Notes under the pieces: model-generated
Database searches by the model: none
What the model was told of the DNA's origin: nothing
Seen by the model: only the letters and a program-made list of their open reading frames with translations
Translations under genes and position numbers: made by a program
In this document: positions 42,235 through 49,854 of the stretch, in pieces
Layout of the letters: every line of letters begins with the position of its first letter
Position numbering within the stretch: position 1 is the first letter of the stretch
Assembly: GCA_002452745.1 (NCBI GenBank)
Contig: DKFC01000061.1
Coordinates: 1 to 49,854, forward strand
DNA: 49,854 nt
Source of the DNA: Firmicutes bacterium UBA6806
GTDB taxonomy: Bacteria > Bacillota > Clostridia > Peptostreptococcales > Acidaminobacteraceae
Direction of reading: 5' to 3'

Positions 42235-45200
42235 TTAGTAATTGGTCAGCAGAACATAGTGTCCCGCCTCGGTAATTCTAGCTGTAACTCGATTTGAATC
42301 CGTCTCGAGTATAGACTCGTAAAGTTCATACTTATTTGTTGCGTCGTTGTATTTATAGAGCTGAATTTGAGATTCTTGGGCCATGCTGATATAAGTGTCA
42401 TCATACACGATGCCAAAATCCATGGATTGACTCAGCTTATTAAATGTTTTCACCGAATCTCCACCAATAGTTGCAAATGAAATGGTGAATACTTCTGTGA
42501 GCTGCTTCTTCCCTCTGATACTTGGCGTTAGATATGCTCTGTCTTGATTCATAACTGTATTTTCAACTATTTGAGCATATGCGTCATGATAGCTTGCCAT
42601 GTTTTTAAACTCGAGGGTGTTGAGGGTAATCGGTGTAAATCTGTAAATGGTTTTTCCAAAGTTCACCATGATGCTCGACGAACTGGATTTAACCAAGTTT
42701 TCAGGAACACTGATGCGCTTGATTTTGGTATCACGAGTGACATCTTCCGCCGCATCCACTCTGACCACAGAGCTGACCTTGTCGTTGTTGAAATTGATCT
42801 GTAAGACGTTGTCGTTGTCCACAATTTCATAGTCTTGATCGACTGGTACTGTAATTGGCCCATCACTATCTGGAGGCCCTAGTTCACCATCAAAATCTTG
42901 TATGTCCTCATAGTCTAAATCAGCCAAATTTGAGTATCCAGATGGCCCAAATTTATTGGCTGCCTTCACTACAAATACAATTCTATCATCTTCTGTCAAG
43001 TATTCAAACCCTGGCAAATATGTGATTTTATAAGGTTCGATATCGGTAATACCCAAGTATTTGAAATCCAAATACTCATTTGATATCAGCTCATAGTCTG
43101 TTTTCGACCCAATATATACATAGATCTCGAAGTAGTCTGAATTATTGGCAGTATAATCATATAATTTGATATAGGTGTCGTCCACAGTTGTTACTCTTAA
43201 ATTGATTGGATCTGATGGAATCGGAACGGAGTATTCAGACTTTAGCGCATTATTCGTAATCCCGTTATCTGGATTCATGACCACAATGGCAATTTCGCCT
43301 TCAAAAGTCACTTCAGGTACCACGACCTTTAACGTGTTTTCATCCACAAAAGTCACACTGGATGATTTATAGCCGTCTTTTACATAGAACTGCTTGTCAT
43401 TGATATAGACCCCGATTTCACTCTCTGTGACATCTGTGGTGGATGAAGTCACTTCTGTGTACACCCCTCCAAAGTAAACAGATGCTCCTGATTGGAAATT
43501 CGCCCCTTTAAGGATTATCGTCTGATCCCCTGTTACATCTATTCGCTTGAGTATGACGCCGTTTTCATCTGTAAAGTAGTTTTCCAAAGTAGGCATGGAA
43601 ACTACTTCCAGCGCATCGTTTTTCACCGCAATCCCATAGTCCTTGTTGAGAACCTGTATGGTCTTCGTGCCAAGCGTCATGTTGGTCGGTGTGACAAAAG
43701 TCAATTTCGTTCCATCAGCCGAAACGGTACAGTCATAAATTGGAATCCCTGCACGCGTTCCAATGATTACGTATGCCCCATCCCTGAAATCGCTTCCTGT
43801 GATGGTGATGGTATTCCCTCCATAAATAGAAGTCTTGGTTGGTGATACCAAATTAATCTTTGGATCAGAAAGCGGCTTTCTATAGACAAAGTAAAATGGA
43901 AGTGTATCATTTTCATAATTTGGGCCAATCAAATCTGGAATATTATTGGACGTTGCCAGTCCGCTATCTTCATTCTTAATCATAATCGGATATTCCATGC
44001 CAATATCATTCACTGTACCTGCTGGAACTGTGACAACCAACAAATCATATTCAACACCATTGATGTTTTTTATGGTGGTCTCCTTTACAGTCGCCTGATA
44101 AGAACCTATGAATACTTCCACGTTGTCCCTAAAATCAAGTCCTGTGATTTCAATATCTATCCCACCGTTTACGGATGATTCCACCAGCCATTTTGCGTTA
44201 TCAGTAGACAAAATTTGAGGTTCTATGTTGTAGATTTTTGGTTCACTTGCTGGATTTGTATAGGTAAACTGAGTTGTCGCAGTTCCACCATCGTTGTTTG
44301 TAAAAGTCACCGGCACTGTATCTATGGTGTAATATGACGGCGTGTATACTGTAATATGCGTGTCGCTGTCATAAACAACTTCTGGTGCATAGCCACGCTC
44401 TACATAGAGTCTTCTGTCTTGAATTTGCACTTTGATGTACTCGTAGGCATTGTTTTGATAAGTGGTTGCGTCGATGCCTTTGAGGCCGTTAGGTACGTAG
44501 TAATCCCCTGAGGAACTCTGTAGCATATTAACCGGCACAAAAACCATGTCATCATTATACGTAAAAGTTCTCGTATAGATGGTGTTGTTTTCAGTGAGTG
44601 TTAATTTAAGTTCATCTGCATCACCATAATAGCTGACGGTTAATCCGCCGTCCAAATTGACTGTGGTTCTCTGTGAATTGATAAGTCCTGAGTTTGGCAT
44701 GGTCCTGTCAACTTCAAGGTTATCTATGTCGCCAAATCGAACCATCGCTTCAACATTTGTAAGCAGTTGAATAGCAGTTGTATCATTTGCCGTATATCCA
44801 TAGAGATTCGAACGATATAACTTCGTTCCATAGATATCCTTCGGCTCTTGTCCTGACTTTCGGCCGAAGTTTGGATTGATTTTGGTGATGGTTGGCGATG
44901 TGGCTTTATACGTATATTTTAATTTGTTGCTCACACCTGAGTCGTTGTTGATGACGTATACATCCACAGAACCCGCTTCATGAGCAGGTGTAATCACTTT
45001 CAAGTACCCTTTTGAATACTCTACAATATTGGCTTCGTTTTCGCCAAAATAAACTTTTGGCAAAATAACGGATTTATAATACTCAGAGTAATAGGCATTG
45101 GTAAGCTCTGGATAAGCAGTAACCGCATTGGGATCTACAGAAGATGAGAGCAGATCATCCCACAGGCCATTGCCGTAGAGGTCTTCAAAACTGTCCCCTA

Positions 45201-48200
45201 AGTCATAGCCAGGACCGCCAACTTTATCCACGTAAGGTTCATAAAATCTAAATTCATATCCGATAATTTCCACAATTTCGCCACCATTTGACGAGCCTTC
45301 CATTGGAACAATGCTGTCAATCTGAGGGTCAGATAGTGGAATAATGTAGGTAAATCCGTCTTTTTTGTAGTCATTCCCACCATCTGGATTCAACACAACC
45401 ACCGGAACTGCCAATTTATCCACACCATAGTCACCATTTAAATCCTTGATAGACGCTGGCATCTTGATTTTGACAGAAGTTCCGTCAAGTGCCACATAAG
45501 TGTCAGCTGTTGGCACGAGAACGGAGTCTATATAGACCTTTACATTGTCTTCAAACTCACTTCCGTAGATGGTCACGTAATAACCACCATCTACCGATCC
45601 TTTGCTTGGATCAATCTTTGTAATGATTGGATTTGATGATGCTTGAGCGATATAGTAAAAACCTTCATTCTCCACTTTGCTGTCAGATTTTGTATCTGGG
45701 TTGATGACCATTAAGTCCTTGTATCCCTTACCAGTTGTCAAATAAGGCACTGTAAAAATAATTTGGTTTTTAGACACGATTTTGGTTCTGTTGCCTTCAA
45801 TTGCACCTGTCACTGGGTTTAGAACATATGGTGTCAGCATGTCCAGTTGAACCCCGTCTAAAGTCATTCCATCATTGTTAAATGTAACGGCTGTTTCAGT
45901 CCCGATTGAATTTTTGGCAACAACTGTTCCCGAACTATTGACCACAATTGTAAATGACTTGTCCTTGCCGTTTGTTAAAACAGGAACGCCTTCATAGTTA
46001 TAAGAAATCGTATAGTGGTTCAAACCATCTGACAAGATAACGCTCTCTGCGTATTCTGAAAGATATGCATAATCCACACCATCTTTTGTCTTGCCTTTTC
46101 TCACCAAATTATTGTTCATAGTCGCTTCGAAGGTAGGTCCTCCGCTAATGGCAATGGTCGTTTTGGAAGCGCCATCATACTGAATATCTGCTGTTCCAAT
46201 GGCAGTTCCATCCGAACCATAAGCCGTATAAACGCCGCCATTGTAGCGAATCGCATATACTTCTGCTCCAGAGGCAATCGCAGGGTTGCCATAGGCATCG
46301 TTTGTAAGGGTTGCCACCGACTGATCTGCGGTATTGATAACGGTTGCATTTTCATAAAATGTTGAATAAACCGCTTTGCCGCTGTCCTGATCTATGAGTT
46401 TTTCATGACTCGGTACAGTGTAGGGCAAAAACTCTATATTTCCATAGACGTTCAGATTGTAGTCGTTGACTTCTCTGCCGTCGATTTTAACTCTCGTTCC
46501 AATGAGTCTGTAGGCGTCAATTCCATCTTCTGTTATGGCAGTTGGATCTGGTTTCAAGAAATTATCACCGTTGATGACCACCATGGTGTCATAGGTTCCG
46601 CTTGTCGGCGTAAAATTGTTGAGTATGGGGTCTTTGTTAAATGTCTTGACATAGGTGAAATCTGAAACGGCAATCCCTCCACTTGGATTTACGAGTTGGA
46701 GTTGAGTTGTTCCTTCACGGCCCGGCGGCGCTGTAAACGTAATGAGGATTTTATTTCCCGTCGTATCCAGTTCCCGTGTAAATGCCGTGATTTCTTCACC
46801 GTCCAAAAACAATTTAATTCCCTGTTGAAAGTTTGATCCTGTGATGACGATTTCATCATTTCCCTCAACGGTTATGATGTTTGGTTTAACACTCTCTATA
46901 ACTGGGATATCCCCTGTCTTTATGAATTCTATAAAGTCAGACTTAATGGCAGATTTACCAAATGCTGCTGAATCTCTTGTTGGATTTGTCACTTGTAAAT
47001 GCTTAATGCCGCCATCTTTAATGAGTGTCTCGCTCGGTATTTCCACCAGGATTTTCTGACCAATCTGGTTATTGCTCGTTCCGTCTACAACATTTCCGTC
47101 TGAATCCAAAACGGTCAATGTAAAATGAACGGCCTTCCCAGTACTGTCAACCAACACGGTTTCAACACCTGTCTCATCTGATTTGTATTTTATAACACCT
47201 CTAACCGTCTCTCCGCCACCTGTAAATTCCTCATTTGGGAAAAATGCCAGCTGATATCGATTGTTAAAAGTATTGTCATCATTTTTCTTAATTAAGACAG
47301 ATGGTTTTCTGATGATGATGTTTCCACTTTCGTCTACAACTCTATCCACTAAGAATTTGTCCCCTTTAATTGAAAAGAGAGTTGTTGTTTTAAACTTGGT
47401 GAACCCACCTGTGGTATCTTCTATTTGAAGTTGGCTTGGAGATGCACTTTCAATCTCCGGTGTATATGAGCTTGGTTCAAACTCGTATCCATTTTCTTTG
47501 GTTACAATTTGGTTGAACACATACTTTTTACCTGCATTTGCGCCACTGAGAACGGTGAACGTGGTTTCCAGTTCCACCACAACTTCCTTAAATGGGTCTG
47601 TTTCAGCGTCATCTATTGTGGCGGTGATTACAATAATACTGTCTGGAATCCCCTTTGAAATTTGGAAATTTCCGTCTCCATCTTTTGCGAATTGAGTTTT
47701 CTTGGCAATATTCACATTGATTTTTCTTTCAATTGAGACTGAATCGCCCTTATAGGTTCCATCTTCATATCCAAGTACCAGAATTTCGTCGTTATTTTCT
47801 GAAGAACGCGATGAAATAACTCCAGACGCTGTCAAATCCGGGATGTTCAAGGTTATGATATTCCGACCAGAAATCTGAACGTTCCCCCCTGTATCAGGTC
47901 CTTTTGCTGGATAGATGGCCTCTATTGTAGGCTTGTATCCAGACTCTATAACGGTAAATTCATCTTTTACGTTGTTTGCAATGTCCCTCATGACCACTTG
48001 CTCGGCTATGACTTGTCCGTTTGAAACGTCAGTTATAACAACATAATAATTTCGCCGTTCAAAGGCGTCCGCATTAGGTACTTTTACAGTTAAAACGTCT
48101 TCATCTCCATCAACGTCGATTCCCAGTGATACAAACTCGGCCTTATTGGTTGTTGTGTATTTGTCTGATCCATCCAATGACTTCAAAAAATAGACTTGAT

Positions 48201-48993
48201 AGTTGCGCGTATCTGAAAAATTAGTCGCTCTAAAATAAACTTCATCCCCTTTTGCGCCAGTATTTGGAAACATTCTCAAATCAGTGAGTTTAAGGCTTTC
48301 AATGATTCTGAACGCACTTATGTAGGAGTATTCCAGTTCAATGGTTGGTGCACTGTTCACTGGGTCAGCACTTGTAACAGTTTGATTCAAGACAATATTC
48401 TGGTAGCCCAATCGCCCTGGATTCGTGGCGTTAGTGAGTGTCAGTGTGTGCCCAGAATTGGAGCTATCTGTCCCAAGTGTGGCATTGCTGATACCCGTTC
48501 CATAAATCCCTGTGATACTGCCGGAATTGATTAAGTCTAAATTGTTACCTGTAAAATTAATGGTGTACGGCTGTGCATCGTCAATGTTAATAGTTTGCTT
48601 ATCAGAGCCCTGAATATTTGGAAATGTGGTTGTATTTAAATTAATGGTCTGTCCGCCAATTCTCACGCGACCTATAAAGACTTCTGCCTCGTCTTTTGTA
48701 AGGTTGTATTTGACGAAGGTCTCTGTGTTGATGACTTGATCTCCCATGGAAACAAAGCCCTTTCCAGATTCTTCAAATAGGACATTTACGTCCAGCAAGT
48801 TTGTCCCTTGAATTTCCAAGTAACCTGATTCAAGGGTGAACCCCGAATGCGTCACGGAGTATTTGATGTTCGTCACAACGCGATTTCCATCGGTGTTTGA
48901 ACCGACTACGATTGCGTAACTCGCAAGTGCGTTCATTGGAAGACTTGCCAATATGGTTAGAATTGTAAGCAACAACACAAGTTTTTTCTTCAT
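42235..48993 (-). CDS. Giant surface protein with about eleven IPT/TIG-type Ig modules
   Basis: A 2252-residue secreted protein; signal peptide MKKKLVLLLTILTILASLPM. IPT/TIG-like modules start near residues 245, 356, 514, 700, 790, 1126, 1227, 1368, 1587, 1715 and 1805. Each opens with P-x-I-x-x-(I/V)-x-P, then GG-x5-I-x-G-x-x-F, and often closes with N-x-D-x-G (NPDGGN, NNDSGV, NEDSGL, NKDYGI, NPDNGI). A fibronectin-III-like unit follows (about 1930-2030), then an acidic linker and a C-terminal domain of about 220 residues. I see no SLH repeat, sortase signal or membrane helix, so anchoring is unclear. The frame extends 4 codons to 49005, but GGGGTG precedes the ATG at 48993. It is first in the operon with two SLH proteins. 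Confidence 0.87.
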   Translation of the reverse strand: MKKKLVLLLTILTILASLPMNALASYAIVVGSNTDGNRVVTNIKYSVTHSGFTLESGYLEIQGTNLLDVNVLFEESGKGFVSMGDQVINTETFVKYNLTKDEAEVFIGRVRIGGQTINLNTTTFPNIQGSDKQTINIDDAQPYTINFTGNNLDLINSGSITGIYGTGISNATLGTDSSNSGHTLTLTNATNPGRLGYQNIVLNQTVTSADPVNSAPTIELEYSYISAFRIIESLKLTDLRMFPNTGAKGDEVYFRATNFSDTRNYQVYFLKSLDGSDKYTTTNKAEFVSLGIDVDGDEDVLTVKVPNADAFERRNYYVVITDVSNGQVIAEQVVMRDIANNVKDEFTVIESGYKPTIEAIYPAKGPDTGGNVQISGRNIITLNIPDLTASGVISSRSSENNDEILVLGYEDGTYKGDSVSIERKINVNIAKKTQFAKDGDGNFQISKGIPDSIIVITATIDDAETDPFKEVVVELETTFTVLSGANAGKKYVFNQIVTKENGYEFEPSSYTPEIESASPSQLQIEDTTGGFTKFKTTTLFSIKGDKFLVDRVVDESGNIIIRKPSVLIKKNDDNTFNNRYQLAFFPNEEFTGGGETVRGVIKYKSDETGVETVLVDSTGKAVHFTLTVLDSDGNVVDGTSNNQIGQKILVEIPSETLIKDGGIKHLQVTNPTRDSAAFGKSAIKSDFIEFIKTGDIPVIESVKPNIITVEGNDEIVITGSNFQQGIKLFLDGEEITAFTRELDTTGNKILITFTAPPGREGTTQLQLVNPSGGIAVSDFTYVKTFNKDPILNNFTPTSGTYDTMVVINGDNFLKPDPTAITEDGIDAYRLIGTRVKIDGREVNDYNLNVYGNIEFLPYTVPSHEKLIDQDSGKAVYSTFYENATVINTADQSVATLTNDAYGNPAIASGAEVYAIRYNGGVYTAYGSDGTAIGTADIQYDGASKTTIAISGGPTFEATMNNNLVRKGKTKDGVDYAYLSEYAESVILSDGLNHYTISYNYEGVPVLTNGKDKSFTIVVNSSGTVVAKNSIGTETAVTFNNDGMTLDGVQLDMLTPYVLNPVTGAIEGNRTKIVSKNQIIFTVPYLTTGKGYKDLMVINPDTKSDSKVENEGFYYIAQASSNPIITKIDPSKGSVDGGYYVTIYGSEFEDNVKVYIDSVLVPTADTYVALDGTSVKIKMPASIKDLNGDYGVDKLAVPVVVLNPDGGNDYKKDGFTYIIPLSDPQIDSIVPMEGSSNGGEIVEIIGYEFRFYEPYVDKVGGPGYDLGDSFEDLYGNGLWDDLLSSSVDPNAVTAYPELTNAYYSEYYKSVILPKVYFGENEANIVEYSKGYLKVITPAHEAGSVDVYVINNDSGVSNKLKYTYKATSPTITKINPNFGRKSGQEPKDIYGTKLYRSNLYGYTANDTTAIQLLTNVEAMVRFGDIDNLEVDRTMPNSGLINSQRTTVNLDGGLTVSYYGDADELKLTLTENNTIYTRTFTYNDDMVFVPVNMLQSSSGDYYVPNGLKGIDATTYQNNAYEYIKVQIQDRRLYVERGYAPEVVYDSDTHITVYTPSYYTIDTVPVTFTNNDGGTATTQFTYTNPASEPKIYNIEPQILSTDNAKWLVESSVNGGIDIEITGLDFRDNVEVFIGSYQATVKETTIKNINGVEYDLLVVTVPAGTVNDIGMEYPIMIKNEDSGLATSNNIPDLIGPNYENDTLPFYFVYRKPLSDPKINLVSPTKTSIYGGNTITITGSDFRDGAYVIIGTRAGIPIYDCTVSADGTKLTFVTPTNMTLGTKTIQVLNKDYGIAVKNDALEVVSMPTLENYFTDENGVILKRIDVTGDQTIILKGANFQSGASVYFGGVYTEVTSSTTDVTESEIGVYINDKQFYVKDGYKSSSVTFVDENTLKVVVPEVTFEGEIAIVVMNPDNGITNNALKSEYSVPIPSDPINLRVTTVDDTYIKLYDYTANNSDYFEIYVYIGSKTDYELISNEYLDFKYLGITDIEPYKITYLPGFEYLTEDDRIVFVVKAANKFGPSGYSNLADLDYEDIQDFDGELGPPDSDGPITVPVDQDYEIVDNDNVLQINFNNDKVSSVVRVDAAEDVTRDTKIKRISVPENLVKSSSSSIMVNFGKTIYRFTPITLNTLEFKNMASYHDAYAQIVENTVMNQDRAYLTPSIRGKKQLTEVFTISFATIGGDSVKTFNKLSQSMDFGIVYDDTYISMAQESQIQLYKYNDATNKYELYESILETDSNRVTARITEAGHYVLLTNY

Positions 48994-49025
48994 AGGACAC
49001 CCCATTCTATCTATTTCACATTACT

Positions 49026-49031
49026 ATTATA
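49026..49031 (-). promoter_or_regulatory. Candidate -10 element of the giant TIG gene
   Basis: A perfect TATAAT on the minus strand, 33 bases before the ATG at 48993 and below the terminator at 49072. No good -35 is seen at 16-18 bases, so it is weak or needs an activator. Confidence 0.4.
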
Positions 49032-49071
49032 ACAATTTTCAAGCACGATTATCATTAAAAGGTTTTTACAA

Positions 49072-49139
49072 ACATAAAAACCTCTGTGAGTTATCGGCAG
49101 AATGAGCCGATTTCTTAAACATCAGAGGTCTTTTTATGT
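49072..49139 (-). terminator. Nested-hairpin terminator after the right-edge gene
   Basis: Outer arms ACATAAAAA-CCTCTG (49072-49086) and CAGAGG-TC-TTTTTATGT (49123-49139) enclose an inner ATCGGC/GCCGAT hairpin (49093-49111). On the minus strand the outer stem ends in CAGAGGTTTTTATG, a good terminator for the gene ending at 49191. The symmetry would let it work both ways. Confidence 0.7.
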
Positions 49140-49190
49140 TCTTTTTATATTACAATATGATTACTCAACTGTCGATTTGCGATTTGTTTT

Positions 49191-49854
49191 CTATCGCCTT
49201 TGCCTAACAGGCTGTGAGTACACATGGTCATAGATGTTCCCTGTGATTTCAATGTCGTCTATGCTCTCTGTGAGGATGCCCTCTCCTGTGCCGGCTCCAA
49301 CCTGACTGCCTTTAGGGTATACGTATAAGGTTGCCTTGTAACTTCCCCTCAGTCGCTTGTCAGCTTCATCCTTGGTGGATGGCGCATATGGCAAGTAGTA
49401 TTCAATCTGCCAAGTGCTCTTCTCTCCCTCTACTTTTATCCGCTTTAGCCTCAGTGGAAAGTGAACTTTATACCCTAGGTCATCTTCATATCTGTAGATG
49501 TTTCCATAGGGGTCTATATAGCTCATGGATTCCAGTTCTGGACTCAGTCTAAGGCATGCCCCTTCCAGTTCTCCCATGATTTCTGCTTCAAAGATGACGC
49601 ATTCCATGGATAAAAACCTATGGGGTTCTATGCTCATGGTCTTTCCAAACAGGTTCTCCTGTCCCCTCCAGTAGTTCCAGTATCCCTTCGCTTCAAAGTT
49701 CATGATGCTAAGGGGGTTGTAGTGATAGCTGACTGTGGTCTCTGCCCACTTTCCAGAGGGGGTGGTGGTTCTGTATCTGGCTCTGTAGTTTCCTGCTGGC
49801 GGCAGTCCAGTTCCCCCTATTAGGGATTGTACGCTCTGACTCTGTTTCCATGTC
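49191..49854 (-). CDS. C-terminal part of an unrecognised, probably surface, protein (cut by window edge)
   Basis: An open frame with no stop from 49191 to the right edge; 221 codons visible. The ATG at 49703 is not the start: about 50 further in-frame codons precede it (ending TTVSYHYNPLSI) and there is no ribosome site. The visible part is rich in Tyr, Gly, Arg and Glu (FEAKGYWNYWRGQENLFG, IDPYGNIYRYEDDLGY, WQIEYYLPYAPS) and looks beta-sheet rich. It ends in a basic QPVRQRR tail. I do not recognise a family. Base use differs from the neighbours: it is visibly more GC-rich, with many ACC, CCC, AGG and CTG codons. It is separated from the TIG operon by a terminator, so it is a distinct unit. 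A large exported protein is a guess from its place. Confidence 0.7.
   Translation of the reverse strand, partial: TWKQSQSVQSLIGGTGLPPAGNYRARYRTTTPSGKWAETTVSYHYNPLSIMNFEAKGYWNYWRGQENLFGKTMSIEPHRFLSMECVIFEAEIMGELEGACLRLSPELESMSYIDPYGNIYRYEDDLGYKVHFPLRLKRIKVEGEKSTWQIEYYLPYAPSTKDEADKRLRGSYKATLYVYPKGSQVGAGTGEGILTESIDDIEITGNIYDHVYSQPVRQRR

Noticed and set aside
49072..49139. Riboswitch before the giant TIG gene
   Set aside because: No conserved core of a known class could be seen, and the predicted -10 for the TIG gene lies downstream of it, so it would not be in that leader.
49703..49703. ATG as start of the right-edge gene
   Set aside because: The frame is open for about 50 codons upstream to the edge with sensible protein sequence, and there is no ribosome site.
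1..49854. CRISPR arrays, tRNA or rRNA genes, transposases, prophage genes, replication origin
   Set aside because: Looked for on both strands by eye; no spaced repeats, cloverleaf sequences or matching protein motifs were found.

Overview
The window looks like chromosomal DNA of a low-GC Gram-positive-type anaerobe of the Clostridia. Shine-Dalgarno sites are strong (AGGAGG-like), TTG and GTG starts occur, promoters are TTGACA/TATAAT-like, and at least four proteins carry S-layer homology (SLH) domains. A Fusibacter- or Acidaminobacter-like member of the Clostridia is my guess, not something the sequence proves. There are no rRNA, tRNA, CRISPR, insertion-sequence or phage genes. The theme is the cell envelope: glycan synthesis, S-layer proteins, an RND export system and envelope proteases.

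Layout. (1) 1-7073, minus strand: a glycan operon read from 6237 leftward: PLP aminotransferase (PglE-like), small phosphoglycosyl transferase (PglC-like), left-handed beta-helix acetyltransferase (PglD-like), GT4 glycosyltransferase, nucleotide-sugar dehydrogenase (WbpA/TviB-like), and a second GT4 cut by the left edge. A winged-helix regulator at 6507-7073 has a clear promoter and a palindrome at its start point. (2) 7271-14165: O-antigen ligase/polymerase-like protein, Wzz-like chain-length protein, a large WcaJ/WbaP-type initiating transferase (all minus), and a second ligase-like protein (plus). (3) 14268-21885: an SLH-anchored subtilisin (minus), divergent from a third ligase-like protein with TPRs (plus). 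(4) 21954-29198, minus: TetR regulator, lipoprotein adaptor, RND pump and two TolC-family proteins, one export operon. (5) 29359-34465: a probable major S-layer protein with its own strong promoter and structured leader, and a C-terminal processing protease with a peptidoglycan-binding domain. (6) 34556-37244: DUF1576 membrane protein, a small ATPase-fold-like protein and CorA. (7) 37516-48993: a three-gene surface operon: a giant IPT/TIG-repeat protein, an N-terminal-SLH protein with tandem beta modules, and a C-terminal-SLH protein. (8) 49191-49854: the 3' end of an unrecognised, more GC-rich gene cut by the right edge.

How the genes may work together (inference). The first two regions make one or two undecaprenyl-linked glycans, initiated by two different classes of transferase. 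Three ligase-like proteins with different added extracytoplasmic modules could polymerise the glycan or transfer it to the wall or to surface proteins. Candidate acceptors lie in the same window, including the SLH subtilisin with its Ser/Thr/Gly-rich linker between two of the ligase genes. The most unusual points are the modular ligases, a TolC pair whose sequence shows little at the positions of the usual outer-membrane beta-strands, the clear internal duplication in DUF1576, and the giant TIG/SLH operon.
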